Source: Candidatus Cacconaster stercorequi
GTDB lineage: Bacteria > Bacillota > Clostridia > Oscillospirales > Oscillospiraceae
Direction of reading: 5' to 3'
Assembly (NCBI GenBank): GCA_018064925.1
Contig: JAGHUH010000030.1
Location: 1 to 50,954, forward strand
DNA length: 50,954 nt
Shown here: positions 1 to 7,533 of the stretch, piece by piece
Layout of the letters: the number at the start of each line of letters is the position of its first letter
How positions within the stretch are numbered: position 1 is the first letter of the stretch
Notes under the pieces: model-generated
The model's input: the letters and a program-made list of their open reading frames with translations, nothing else
What the model was told of the DNA's origin: nothing
Database searches by the model: none
Made by a program: the position numbers and the translations under genes

Positions 1-53
1 TTTACCAGTATACCGCAATAGGAGGTTTTACTCATGCTAAAGCTGTTTTTCTT

Positions 54-80
54 CCTCCGGTAGAACCGGAGGTTTATTTT
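54..80 (+). terminator. hairpin with T-rich tail
   Basis: An 8-bp perfect stem (CCTCCGGT at 54-61, ACCGGAGG at 65-72) with a 3-nt loop is followed by TTTATTTT. It looks like a rho-independent terminator for something to the left of the window. The arm and tail (CCGGAGGTTT then T-rich) resemble the hairpin on the opposite strand near 30,385-30,405, so it could instead be the end of a mobile element. No gene can be assigned in bases 1-100. Confidence 0.5.
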
Positions 81-101
81 CACGCCTTGAAGGCACCAAA
101 C

Positions 102-136
102 AAAAAAATAACCAGTCACATGGACTGGTTATTTTT
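102..136 (-). terminator. terminator of the tRNA-Leu cluster
   Basis: An inverted repeat (arms AAAAATAACCAGTC / GACTGGTTATTTTT) lies immediately after the CCA end of the first tRNA when read leftward and ends in a T-run on the minus strand. It closes the tRNA transcript. Confidence 0.75.
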
Positions 137-223
137 GGTGCGCGAGGCGGGACTTGAACCCGCACGTCCGAAATGGACACTAGAACCTGAATCTAGCGAG
201 TCTGCCAATTCCACCACTCGCGC
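136..223 (-). tRNA. tRNA-Leu(CAG)
   Basis: This is an 88-nt class II tRNA with a 7-bp acceptor stem GCGCGAG/CTCGCGC, a T-loop within GGGTTCAAGTCCC, a long variable arm and an encoded CCA (136-138 on the complement). The anticodon arm is CTAGA-TTCAGGT-TCTAG, giving anticodon CAG, which reads CUG codons. It is identical to the next tRNA and is the last gene of a three-tRNA transcript. Confidence 0.95.
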
Positions 224-249
224 GTGCTATGCAATTGAAAAAGAAGAAG

Positions 250-337
250 TGGTGCGCGAGGCGGGACTTGAACCCGCACGTCCGAAATGGACACTAGAAC
301 CTGAATCTAGCGAGTCTGCCAATTCCACCACTCGCGC
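250..337 (-). tRNA. tRNA-Leu(CAG), second copy
   Basis: The sequence is identical to the copy at 136-223, with the same 7-bp acceptor stem, CAG anticodon, long variable arm and encoded CCA. The spacer between the two is 26 bp. Duplication fits the heavy use of CTG codons in the neighbouring genes. Confidence 0.95.
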
Positions 338-372
338 ATATCATTTCATTCTTCTACACTCTCAAAAGAGGA

Positions 373-459
373 TGGTGCGAGTGATGGGACTTGAACCCAC
401 ACGTCCAATCGAACACAAGCACCTCAAGCTTGCCTGTCTGCCTATTCCAGCACACTCGC
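373..459 (-). tRNA. tRNA-Leu(GAG)
   Basis: This is an 87-nt class II tRNA with acceptor stem GCGAGTG/CACTCGC, discriminator A and encoded CCA. The anticodon arm is CAAGC-TTGAGGT-GCTTG, giving anticodon GAG, which reads CUC/CUU. It is the first tRNA of the leftward leucine cluster and lies directly downstream of a strong promoter. Confidence 0.95.
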
Positions 460-489
460 AAATGAGTCCTCCAAATCGAATGCTTGTTT

Positions 490-517
490 ATTATAGCACG
501 CTGTAGCCATTTGTCAA
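490..517 (-). promoter_or_regulatory. promoter of the tRNA-Leu cluster
   Basis: On the minus strand there is a perfect TTGACA (complement of 512-517), a 16-bp spacer and a perfect TATAAT (complement of 490-495). This gives a strong sigma-A promoter about 30 bp upstream of tRNA-Leu(GAG), as expected for stable RNA genes. Confidence 0.8.
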
Positions 518-592
518 TACCAAAATGAAAGTTTTTTGGATTCCGATGCCAATTTTTTCTCCTCCTTGACACCGGAATCCATTTCCACATTT

Positions 593-1960
593 TTACCTTT
601 CAGACATGGGGATATAAGCCCGGCGATGTTCAATGCACTTGCAGGCGGGACGGATGATTTTCCCGCCCTCGCTGAGCTCCTCCATGCGGTGCGCACTCCA
701 GCCAGCCATGCGGGCAATGGCAAACAGCGGCGTATACAGTTCCACCGGCAGTCCCAGCATCTCATACAGAAAGCCACTGTAAAAGTCCACATTCACCGCC
801 ACGGGATGGCTGGTATGACCGGTCAGCTCCTCCTTGGCCAGTCGCTCCACTCTGGCATACAGCGCCATCTCCTTCTCCCGTCCCTTTTCCCGGGAAATAT
901 CCTGCACCAGTTCGCGCAATACTTCGGCGCGTGGATCAGAAAGTGAATAAACCGCGTGACCCATGCCGTAAATCAGTCCGCTGCGGTCAAATGCCTGCTT
1001 CTTCCGCACCTGATGCAGATAGGTTCGAATGGCATCCTCGTCTTCCCAATCGGAAATGTGCTCCTTCATGTCTGCCATCATCTGCACCACTTTGATATTG
1101 GCGCCGCCATGACGGGGGCCCTTCAACGCGCACAGCGATGCCGCGATGGCCGAATAAGTATCCGTGCCTGTGGAGGACACCACATGGTTGGTAAAGGTGG
1201 AGTTGTTGCTGCCGTGATCGGCGTGCAGAATCAGCGCGGCATCCAATGCCCGCGCCTCCAGCTCGGTATACTGCTTATCCTCCCGCAGCATATACAGGAT
1301 GTTTTCCGCCACGGACAGCTCCGGACGGGGTGCATGGAGATACAGGCCCTCTCCCTGCGTGTTGCGGTACGCCTGATAGCTGTAAATGGCCAGCTGAGCG
1401 GTGTTCTCCGTCAACTGCAGGCATTGGCGCAGGACATTGGCCAGATTGGTATCGTTGGCCTTATCATCGTAGCAGTACAGCGTCAGAATACTGCGGGAGA
1501 GAGTGTTCATCATGTCGCCGGTGGGCGCCTTCATCACCACATCACGGACAAAGTTTTTGGGCAGCTGACGATATTCAGCCAGCATCGTGCGAAACTCTTT
1601 CAACTCCTCCGCATCAGGCAGCTCGCCGAACAGCAGCAAATAGACGGTCTCCTCAAAACCGAATCGCTGATCCTGCAGGGCGCCCTTCACCAACTGGCGC
1701 ACATCAACGCCGCGATAGTACAGTACACCCTCGCAGGGGATGGTATCGCCGTCATCAATGGTGTAGCCCTTGACCTCGGAAATGCGGGTCAGGCTGGCCA
1801 GCACACCGCGTCCGGTGGCATCACGCAGACCGCGCTTCACATCATATCGCTGGTAGAGTCCGCGGTCGATATGGCCGTGTTCTTCCCATCTGTTCAGCAG
1901 CATTTCGATCTGAGGCGTAATGCGGCAATATTCTTCCTTTGCAATCTGTTCCATCGCCAT
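593..1960 (-). CDS. gltA: citrate synthase
   Basis: This 455-residue cytosolic enzyme condenses acetyl-CoA and oxaloacetate to citrate, the entry to the oxidative branch of an (often incomplete) clostridial TCA path leading to glutamate. Catalytic residues are visible at about His246 (HADHG), His335 (GMGHAVYS) and Asp392 (VNVDFYSG), followed by the family's C-terminal domain. The length and the extended N-terminus fit the Clostridia citrate synthase subgroup. ATG 1960 is chosen because GGAAGG sits just upstream; an upstream in-frame ATG at 1981 would put that ribosome binding site inside the gene. No aconitase or isocitrate dehydrogenase gene is adjacent. The promoter region is unusually rich in TTGCA motifs, reported separately. 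Confidence 0.93.
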   Translation of the reverse strand: MAMEQIAKEEYCRITPQIEMLLNRWEEHGHIDRGLYQRYDVKRGLRDATGRGVLASLTRISEVKGYTIDDGDTIPCEGVLYYRGVDVRQLVKGALQDQRFGFEETVYLLLFGELPDAEELKEFRTMLAEYRQLPKNFVRDVVMKAPTGDMMNTLSRSILTLYCYDDKANDTNLANVLRQCLQLTENTAQLAIYSYQAYRNTQGEGLYLHAPRPELSVAENILYMLREDKQYTELEARALDAALILHADHGSNNSTFTNHVVSSTGTDTYSAIAASLCALKGPRHGGANIKVVQMMADMKEHISDWEDEDAIRTYLHQVRKKQAFDRSGLIYGMGHAVYSLSDPRAEVLRELVQDISREKGREKEMALYARVERLAKEELTGHTSHPVAVNVDFYSGFLYEMLGLPVELYTPLFAIARMAGWSAHRMEELSEGGKIIRPACKCIEHRRAYIPMSER

Positions 1961-2001
1961 GGGGACACCTTCCTTTTGCATTGTGATGTTTTATATTTGC
2001 A

Positions 2002-2030
2002 ATTATATCATATATAACTTGCATTTTCAA
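2002..2030 (-). promoter_or_regulatory. promoter of citrate synthase gene
   Basis: On the minus strand: TTGAAA (complement of 2025-2030), a 17-bp spacer ending in TGA (extended -10 type), and TATAAT (complement of 2002-2007). A palindrome TTATAT-ATG-ATATAA overlaps the -10 region. Confidence 0.7.
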
Positions 2031-2105
2031 CCCCACACTTCTGGAATATCCCCGTCATCTTTCACACTATTTTGCATAATATATATTAATAATTTGCATT
2101 TTTAG

Positions 2106-2138
2106 AAAAAGAGCGAGGAATTGTCAATTCCTCGCTCC
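2106..2138 (-). terminator. terminator of the sirtuin gene
   Basis: Read leftward, GAGCGAGGAATT and AATTCCTCGCTC form a 12-bp stem with a 3-nt loop (GAC), followed by TTTTTC. It separates the sirtuin gene from the citrate synthase promoter. Confidence 0.8.
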
Positions 2139-2153
2139 TGTGCTATACTGTGT

Positions 2154-2870
2154 TTATAATTGAGAGAATACCTCACCGATGGGTGCGTTGATGGTCAGAT
2201 CGGCCCGCAGATCGCCGCCGGTCTCACCCTTGTTGATCACCACCAGTTTCTTCCCCCGATAGTAATGCACCAATCCCGCCGCCGGATATACTACCAGAGA
2301 TGTACCGCCGATGATAAGCATATCCGCCTTCTGGATATAATCCAGGGCCCGCTCCATGGTGGTCATGTCCAGACCTTCCTCGTAGAGCACCACATCCGGC
2401 TTCAGATCGCCGCCGCATTCACACTTTGGAACACCGGTGGAATTCACCACGGCCTCCACCCCGTAGAATGCATGGCACCGCTCACAGTAGTTCCGCAAGG
2501 TACTGCCGTGAAGCTCCAGCACCTCCCGGCTGCCCGCTTTCTGGTGCAGACCGTCGATGTTCTGGGTGATGACCGCCTTCAGCTTTCCCTCCTGCTCCCA
2601 TTGCGCCAGCTTTTTATGAGCGGCGTTGGGCTGGGCATCCAGCGCCAGCATTTTCGCGCGGTAGAATTCGTAGAATTCCTCCTTGTGGCTCACATAAAAG
2701 CTGTGACTCAACATGGTTTCCGGCGGATACTTAAACTTCTGGTGGTAAAGGCCATCTACGCTGCGGAAATCAGGGATGCCGCTCTCGGTGGAGACCCCCG
2801 CACCACCGAAAAAGACAATGTTATCGGACGAGTCCACCATTTCTTTCAACTTCAAGATTTTTTCATCCAT
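2154..2870 (-). CDS. cobB: NAD-dependent protein deacylase (sirtuin)
   Basis: This 238-residue cytosolic SIR2-family enzyme removes acetyl or acyl groups from lysines using NAD+. Visible motifs are the NAD-binding GAGVSTESGIPDFRS near the N-terminus, the catalytic TQNIDGLHQKAG loop (His), a Cys4 zinc site (CERC and CECGG) and the C-terminal GGTSLVVYP. ATG 2870 is preferred over a GTG five codons upstream because GTGAGGG lies at proper spacing before the ATG. The gene is divergent from the Spx-like gene with only 43 bp between starts, so the two promoters overlap the neighbouring coding ends or each other. Confidence 0.92.
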   Translation of the reverse strand: MDEKILKLKEMVDSSDNIVFFGGAGVSTESGIPDFRSVDGLYHQKFKYPPETMLSHSFYVSHKEEFYEFYRAKMLALDAQPNAAHKKLAQWEQEGKLKAVITQNIDGLHQKAGSREVLELHGSTLRNYCERCHAFYGVEAVVNSTGVPKCECGGDLKPDVVLYEEGLDMTTMERALDYIQKADMLIIGGTSLVVYPAAGLVHYYRGKKLVVINKGETGGDLRADLTINAPIGEVFSQL

Positions 2871-2913
2871 CGGTTTTACCCTCACTTTCTGATTGATAAA
2901 GGAGATTGCTGCT

Positions 2914-3249
2914 ATGAATATTCAGATTTTCGGTTTTTCCAAATCGTTTGACTGCAAAAAGGCCGAGCGTTGGTTCAAGGAGCGCCGCATCAAGTATCAG
3001 TATATTGATCTGCGCACCAAGGGGCTCAGCTTGGGCGAGTACCGCTCGATCAAGGCTGCCGTGGGATTTGATGCACTGGTGATCACCGACTGCGATACCT
3101 ACGAGGATCTGGGGCTTCAATACCTGACGCCTCAGCAGGCGGAAAAGAAGCTTCTGGACTATCCGGAGCTGTTCAACGCCCCCATCGTCCGCAACGGCAA
3201 ACAGGCCACTGTGGGCTACTGCCCCGATGTCTGGGCGCAGTGGGAATAA
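2914..3249 (+). CDS. Spx/ArsC-family thioredoxin-fold protein
   Basis: This 111-residue protein matches the ArsC/Spx/YffB fold: a beta strand with NIQIFGFSKSFDCKKAERWF, then a YIDLRTKGLS stretch and a C-terminal APIVRNGKQATVGY segment that fits the usual APIVRxG...VG signature. The N-terminal redox motif is S-x-x-C (Ser11, Cys14), so only one cysteine remains where classic Spx has C-x-x-C. ATG 2914 is chosen for AAAGGAG about 9 nt upstream. Family members are arsenate reductases, RNA-polymerase-binding regulators or glutathione-dependent enzymes; which applies here cannot be decided. A terminator follows. Confidence 0.75.
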   Translation: MNIQIFGFSKSFDCKKAERWFKERRIKYQYIDLRTKGLSLGEYRSIKAAVGFDALVITDCDTYEDLGLQYLTPQQAEKKLLDYPELFNAPIVRNGKQATVGYCPDVWAQWE

Positions 3250-3265
3250 CAGAAAAACGCCTTCT

Positions 3266-3298
3266 ATCCGGCAGGAAACCCCTGTCGGATGTTTTTTA
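3266..3298 (+). terminator. terminator between Spx-like and CDF genes
   Basis: ATCCGGCAGG (3266-3275) pairs with CCTGTCGGAT (3281-3290) with one G-U pair and is followed by GTTTTTT. It ends the rightward Spx-like transcript and overlaps the 3' end of the convergent exporter gene. Confidence 0.75.
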
Positions 3299-4477
3299 TT
3301 CCTCTCCGGGCATTTTCACATAGGAGTTTTCCACCAGCACCACCGCAAAGTAATTGCCGTCCATCCTGCGCACCAGCTCCTTGATCTGCCGCTCCACCTC
3401 GCTTTTGACGATGCTCTTGTCGTGGGGCACCACGGCGTCAAAAATCAGATTGGTATGGGTGTTGCCGGGCACCATACGGAAATCGTGGATGGTGATGCGG
3501 CTATCCACGGTCTTTACCAGCTCGGACACCTGACCGCGCAATGCGTCCATCTCATCATTGACCACGATGGGATCCATGTGGATCACCGCCTCGCACTGAA
3601 GCTCTCGGCGCAGGGCGGCTTCGGCGTTGTCGATCACATCGTGCAGCGCCAGAATATCCCGATCGGCAGGCACCTCTGCATGAAGGGAGATCATCACCCG
3701 CCCGGGGCCGTAGTCATGCACCACCATATCATGGATGCCGCAGATGGGCTGATGCGCCATGACGATCTTTTCGATTTCGTCTACAAACTCCTTCTCCGGT
3801 GCCTGACCCAGCAGAGGCTCAATGGTCTCTTTGGCCGCCTTGATCCCGGAAATCAGAATCAGCACCGCCACGATCAGGCCCACATAGCCGTCGATCATCA
3901 AGCTGGTAAACTTTGCCACCAGCATGGCCAGCAGCACCGCCGAGGTGGAAATGGCATCGCTGCGGCTGTCGGCCGCCGTGGCGTTCATGGCAGCGGAATG
4001 GATCTTTTTGCCGATTCGGGCATTATAGATGCTCATGTACAGCTTCACCGCTACGGACACCAGCAGAATGACGATAGCCAGCACGCTGAAATCCACTGCC
4101 TCCGGATGGAGGATTTTGTCACAGGACGATTTACCCAGCTCCACACCCATCAGCAGGATCAGTCCTGCCACCACCAGACCGGAGATATACTCAATGCGCC
4201 CGTGACCAAAGGGATGCTCCGGATCTGGCTTACGGCCTGCCAGGCGAAAGCCCAGCAGCGTCACCACCGATGAGCCGGCATCGGACAGGTTGTTGAAAGC
4301 ATCCGCCGTGATGGCGATGGAGCCGCTGATGATGCCGGCAAAGAATTTACCGGCGAACAGCAGAATATTCAATCCAATACCCACCAGACCGCATAACTGA
4401 CCGTATGCGCGGCGCACATTGGGGTCAGTCACATTGTCACGATCCTTGATAAACCATTTTGCAAGCAGCGAAATCAT
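3296..4477 (-). CDS. cation diffusion facilitator metal exporter
   Basis: This 393-residue inner-membrane CDF transporter exports divalent cations (Zn, Fe, Mn or Co) in exchange for protons. It has about six transmembrane helices, the helix II metal site DAFNNLSDAGSS (DxxxD-type, with Asn and Asp), the HPFGHGR loop between helices II and III, the helix V site near SDAIST, and a long cytosolic C-terminal domain with metal-binding histidines (HDMVVHDYGPG). ATG 4477 is chosen for AAGGAAGG upstream; the longer frame to 4621 lies over the neighbouring miniprotein. It overlaps that miniprotein by ATGA, so translation is probably coupled. The metal specificity is not evident. Confidence 0.9.
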   Translation of the reverse strand: MISLLAKWFIKDRDNVTDPNVRRAYGQLCGLVGIGLNILLFAGKFFAGIISGSIAITADAFNNLSDAGSSVVTLLGFRLAGRKPDPEHPFGHGRIEYISGLVVAGLILLMGVELGKSSCDKILHPEAVDFSVLAIVILLVSVAVKLYMSIYNARIGKKIHSAAMNATAADSRSDAISTSAVLLAMLVAKFTSLMIDGYVGLIVAVLILISGIKAAKETIEPLLGQAPEKEFVDEIEKIVMAHQPICGIHDMVVHDYGPGRVMISLHAEVPADRDILALHDVIDNAEAALRRELQCEAVIHMDPIVVNDEMDALRGQVSELVKTVDSRITIHDFRMVPGNTHTNLIFDAVVPHDKSIVKSEVERQIKELVRRMDGNYFAVVLVENSYVKMPGEE

Positions 4478-4632
4478 TGCCCACCCTTCCTTTCCGCCGG
4501 GCGTTTGCCCGGATAAAACCACTTTTTTGTTGCCCCGCAGCACAAGGGGATCATATACAGCAGCACCGCATAGAGAATGACCGCCGTGCTCACCGTGCCC
4601 AGGAACAGGGCAAAGCAGCAAACCGTACTCAT
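4474..4632 (-). CDS. 52-residue membrane miniprotein
   Basis: This small reading frame starts at ATG 4632, overlapping the stop of the zinc-ribbon gene (ATGA), and its own stop overlaps the start of the CDF exporter (ATGA). The product has one or two hydrophobic segments (FALFLGTVSTAVILYAVLLY) and a basic tail (KRPAERKGG). The double coupling is the main argument that it is translated. No family is recognised. It could be an accessory subunit of the exporter or a spacer ORF that keeps ribosomes loaded. Confidence 0.6.
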   Translation of the reverse strand: MSTVCCFALFLGTVSTAVILYAVLLYMIPLCCGATKKWFYPGKRPAERKGGQ

Positions 4633-5222
4633 CTGCCGGGAATAATCAGCTTCATCTGGCAGCACAGGCGATCCAGATCCTCATCTGTGGCAGCAGGCAG
4701 ACGCAGCTTACTGCCGCAGCGGCTGCAGGTCAAGTCCACCGCATCGCGATGCACCTGAATGCTGTAATCCGTACCGCCACAGCCACAGGATATACCGCCC
4801 CGGGCAGCGATATCCTTCACCTCGGACAGCACCTCATACATAATCACATTGTCGGTAAAGGCCTCGGGATTTTCCGTCTTTTCCTTTTCCGCCCGGATGG
4901 CAAGCTGCTCCATGGCATTTTCCACCACAAGCTCCTCGCCGATATAACAGCAGAGCTGTTTCGTTTTGGGACATCCCAGCCCGATACCACGACCGTGCAA
5001 AATGGCATCGGCGCTGCACTCCGCCTGATGCGTCTGGCCGCACAATCCGCAGGGCACCCACAGGCGAAACTTCACACCGTCGGTCTGCACCTCCATCATG
5101 GACTTCTCGCATTCGCATTCCATCCGTGCCGCCGCAGCAGTCAGCGCAAAGGTACTGCGCTGGGAAATCACCGGCTTGCCGCACTTGGGACAGATATAAC
5201 CAAAGCTACGCATCTCTTCCAT
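4629..5222 (-). CDS. zinc-ribbon protein of unknown function
   Basis: This 197-residue soluble protein is rich in paired cysteines: CPKCGKP near the N-terminus, CECEK, CGLCGQTH, then CGCGG and CSRCGSKL near the C-terminus. This suggests two or three zinc-ribbon or treble-clef units separated by a helical linker. It starts at ATG 5222 with GAGGTG a few bases upstream, not at 5234. It is first in a coupled operon with the membrane miniprotein and the CDF metal exporter, so a role in metal sensing or handling is an inference. No named family is recognised. Confidence 0.7.
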   Translation of the reverse strand: MEEMRSFGYICPKCGKPVISQRSTFALTAAAARMECECEKSMMEVQTDGVKFRLWVPCGLCGQTHQAECSADAILHGRGIGLGCPKTKQLCCYIGEELVVENAMEQLAIRAEKEKTENPEAFTDNVIMYEVLSEVKDIAARGGISCGCGGTDYSIQVHRDAVDLTCSRCGSKLRLPAATDEDLDRLCCQMKLIIPGR

Positions 5223-5307
5223 AACGCACCTCATTTGTTCAGAAATTTTATGTGCATATTATACGCCCTTTCTTCGTCCATTTCCAGTACCGTAACCGCT
5301 TTCCCTC

Positions 5308-5335
5308 TTGCCAAATTCATTTTTTCTTATATAAT
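5308..5335 (+). promoter_or_regulatory. putative azlCD promoter
   Basis: TTGCCA (5308-5313), a 16-bp spacer and TATAAT (5330-5335), about 30 bp upstream of the azlC start. The spacer and downstream region are very AT-rich. Confidence 0.6.
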
Positions 5336-5367
5336 TATTATATTATTTTGCATAGGAGGTGCTGCCT

Positions 5368-6066
5368 GTGAACTTGAAAAAAACTTTTCTCTATTGTCTG
5401 AAGCAATCCTCCCCCATTTTCATCGCGTTTCTTCCAGTGGGACTGGCTTACGGCGTGCTGATGCAAAACGCCGGCTACAATGTCCTCTGGGTAGGATTGA
5501 CCAGCCTTTTCGTGGATGCCGGTTCCCTGCAATTCCTGATGGTGAACTTTTTTACCGACTCCGTGCCGCTTATCACCGTGGCGGTGATGGCGCTGCTGGT
5601 CAACAGCCGCCATATCTTCTACGGTCTGCCCTTTATCGAAAAGTTCCGCACTCTGGGACCGTGGCGGCATTTTGTCACCTACTACCTCACCGACGAGACC
5701 TTTTCTCTCCACTGTGCCCGGAAGTGCCCGGAGGGTGTAGACGAAAAGTGGGCATATATCTTCACCACCGTGCAGGTGGTGGGCTACTGGCTCATCTTAA
5801 GTATGCTGGGTACCTGGATCGGTAGTCTGATTACCATTGACATGACCGGTGTGGACTTTGCCATGACAGCACTGTTCGTGGTCATTCTGGTGGATCAGCT
5901 TCGAGGTGCCGACAATCGTCTGCCCGCCATTGCCGCGGTGATCTCCTCCGTGGTGTGTCTGGCCATCTTTGGCCCCGGCAGCTTCATTCTCCCCTCGCTG
6001 GCTGTCACCGTGGCGGCGCTGGTCCTGCTCCGCAATGTCATTGAACCGGGAAAGGAGGCGGCATAA
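5368..6066 (+). CDS. azlC: AzlC-family branched-chain amino acid permease subunit
   Basis: This 232-residue polytopic membrane protein is the large subunit of the AzlCD (LIV-E type) branched-chain amino acid exporter. The family pattern is seen in AFLPVGLAYGVL, in FVDAGSLQFLMVNFF and in the conserved NSRHIFYGLPF segment, followed by LTDETFSL. It starts at GTG 5368, which has a perfect AGGAGG 8 nt upstream; a GTG three codons earlier overlaps the ribosome binding site. azlD follows directly after its stop. Confidence 0.9.
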   Translation: MNLKKTFLYCLKQSSPIFIAFLPVGLAYGVLMQNAGYNVLWVGLTSLFVDAGSLQFLMVNFFTDSVPLITVAVMALLVNSRHIFYGLPFIEKFRTLGPWRHFVTYYLTDETFSLHCARKCPEGVDEKWAYIFTTVQVVGYWLILSMLGTWIGSLITIDMTGVDFAMTALFVVILVDQLRGADNRLPAIAAVISSVVCLAIFGPGSFILPSLAVTVAALVLLRNVIEPGKEAA

Positions 6067-6399
6067 ATGCAAATTGATGTCACGCGCAGTATTCTCATCA
6101 TCGTCATCTGCGCAGGCTGTACCGTGTTGGAGCGCTCGCTTCCCTTTCTGGTATTCCGTGGCAAGGAAGTGCCGCGCATCATCCAATATCTGGGGCGGGT
6201 GTTACCTATGGCCATCATGGCCACATTGGTGATTTACTGCATCAAGGGAATTACCTTTACATCTGTTGTTGGGTGGGCTCCATATCTTATTGGCATCGCC
6301 ATCACCGCCGCATTGCACTGGTGGGGTAAAAACGCATTGTTCTCCATTGCCGGCGGCACCATTGCCTATATGCTCATGGTGCAGATGATTTTTGTTTAA
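6067..6399 (+). CDS. azlD: AzlD-family branched-chain amino acid permease subunit
   Basis: This 110-residue protein with about four transmembrane helices is the small partner of AzlC. The typical pattern is ERSLPFLVF after the first helix and YLGRVLPMAIMATLVIY in the middle. The ATG immediately follows the azlC stop codon and uses AAAGGAGG inside the end of azlC, so the two are co-translated. The operon ends in a clear terminator. Confidence 0.88.
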   Translation: MQIDVTRSILIIVICAGCTVLERSLPFLVFRGKEVPRIIQYLGRVLPMAIMATLVIYCIKGITFTSVVGWAPYLIGIAITAALHWWGKNALFSIAGGTIAYMLMVQMIFV

Positions 6400-6419
6400 C
6401 ATTATAATTGTTCCCTTTT

Positions 6420-6452
6420 GTGCGGAGAGTCCATCACTCTCCGCACTTTTTT
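6420..6452 (+). terminator. terminator of azlCD
   Basis: GTGCGGAGAGT (6420-6430) pairs perfectly with ACTCTCCGCAC (6436-6446) across a 5-nt loop and is followed by TTTTTT. Confidence 0.9.
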
Positions 6453-6507
6453 CATATTTTTCATCCCAACGGGCAGACTAATGAAAAATCCTTCGTGAGG
6501 TGACAAT

Positions 6508-7533
6508 ATGGAAATGAAACGATTGGGGCGCCAGACCGTCCGGTTGGGGCATCCGGTCAGTGTGGTATCTTTTGCCAATGTGGGCGGCAAGCTGGAGGGG
6601 CACGGCCCGCTGGCAGAGCATTTCGATGAACGCAATGACGACTCCTTTTTCGGGCAGAAAACCTGGGAAAAAGCGGAGTCCATCATGCAGCAGCACGCCG
6701 TGCAGCACGCACTGAAAAAGGGCGGCTTACAGGCAGAGGATCTGGACTATATTCTGGCCGGTGATCTTCTGAACCAGTGCATCGGTTCATCCTTCGGATT
6801 GCGGGATTTCGGCATCCCATTCTACGGGCTGTACGGTGCCTGCTCCACCATGGGCGAAAGTCTTGCGCTGGCGTCACTGCTGATCGACGGCGGCTTTGCC
6901 CATCTGGCTGCTGCCGTGACCTCCTCTCACTATTGCACCGCCGAACGGCAGTACCGTATGCCGGTGCCCTACGGCAACCAGCGCACGCCAACGGCGCAGT
7001 GGACAGCCACCGCCTCCGGCTGCTGTATTCTGGGGCAGCAGGGCGACGGCCCCTATATCACCCATGTGACCTGCGGCCGAATCGTGGATATGGGCATCAC
7101 CGATCCCAACAACATGGGCGCGGCCATGGCACCGGCGGCTTATAACACGCTGGCGGCGCTGTTCCGGGAAACCGATACTACTCCCGCTGACTATGATCTG
7201 ATCGTCACCGGTGATCTGGGCGCATTAGGGCATGACATCGTGTGCGACCTCTTTGCCAAAGACGGCATCAATATGGACGAGCGCTACACCGATTGCGGAC
7301 TGCTTCTTTTTGACCGTAAAAAGCAGGATATGCACGCCGGCGGCAGTGGCTGCGGCTGCAGCGCGGCGGTACTCAACGGTTATTTGTTGAACGGTATGCG
7401 GGAAAAACGCTGGAATCGTCTGCTGTTTGCGCCTACCGGCGCCCTATTGAGTCCCACCTCCTCCTTTCAGGGGGAGAGCATACCGGCCATCTGCCATGCG
7501 GTGGTATTTTCCAACGCGAAAGGAGATCTGTAA
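6508..7533 (+). CDS. spoVAD: stage V sporulation protein AD
   Basis: This 341-residue thiolase-fold protein binds dipicolinic acid and works with the other SpoVA proteins to load it into the developing spore. Typical segments are KTWEKAESIM, the DLLNQCIGSSFGLR region, YGACSTMGESLALAS and the MGAAMAPAAYNTL stretch. GAGGTGA lies just upstream of the ATG. The gene is followed without a gap by spoVAE, but no spoVAC precedes it. A possible forespore-type -10 (CAGACTA at 6474-6480, one mismatch to CATACTA) lies upstream, which fits expression in the forespore but is weak evidence. Confidence 0.93.
   Translation: MEMKRLGRQTVRLGHPVSVVSFANVGGKLEGHGPLAEHFDERNDDSFFGQKTWEKAESIMQQHAVQHALKKGGLQAEDLDYILAGDLLNQCIGSSFGLRDFGIPFYGLYGACSTMGESLALASLLIDGGFAHLAAAVTSSHYCTAERQYRMPVPYGNQRTPTAQWTATASGCCILGQQGDGPYITHVTCGRIVDMGITDPNNMGAAMAPAAYNTLAALFRETDTTPADYDLIVTGDLGALGHDIVCDLFAKDGINMDERYTDCGLLLFDRKKQDMHAGGSGCGCSAAVLNGYLLNGMREKRWNRLLFAPTGALLSPTSSFQGESIPAICHAVVFSNAKGDL

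Noticed and set aside
86-506. A 139-codon frame with a repeated peptide REAGLEPARPKWTLEPESSE
   Set aside because: This is a translation across the tRNA-Leu genes; the repeat comes from the duplicated tRNA. It is a well-known false ORF type.
537-587. Inverted repeat TGGATTCCG/CGGAATCCA as a citrate synthase terminator
   Set aside because: The loop is over 20 nt and the segment after it on the minus strand is A-rich rather than a T-run, so it is not a convincing intrinsic terminator.
516-590. A short minus-strand frame (MDSGVKEEKKL...) after citrate synthase, containing GGAGGAG
   Set aside because: There is no suitable start codon after the SD-like sequence except TTG, the peptide is about 12 to 22 residues, and no function or conservation can be argued.
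956-2017. Long open frames antisense to citrate synthase
   Set aside because: No ribosome binding site and no recognisable domain; the minus-strand frame has all catalytic residues.
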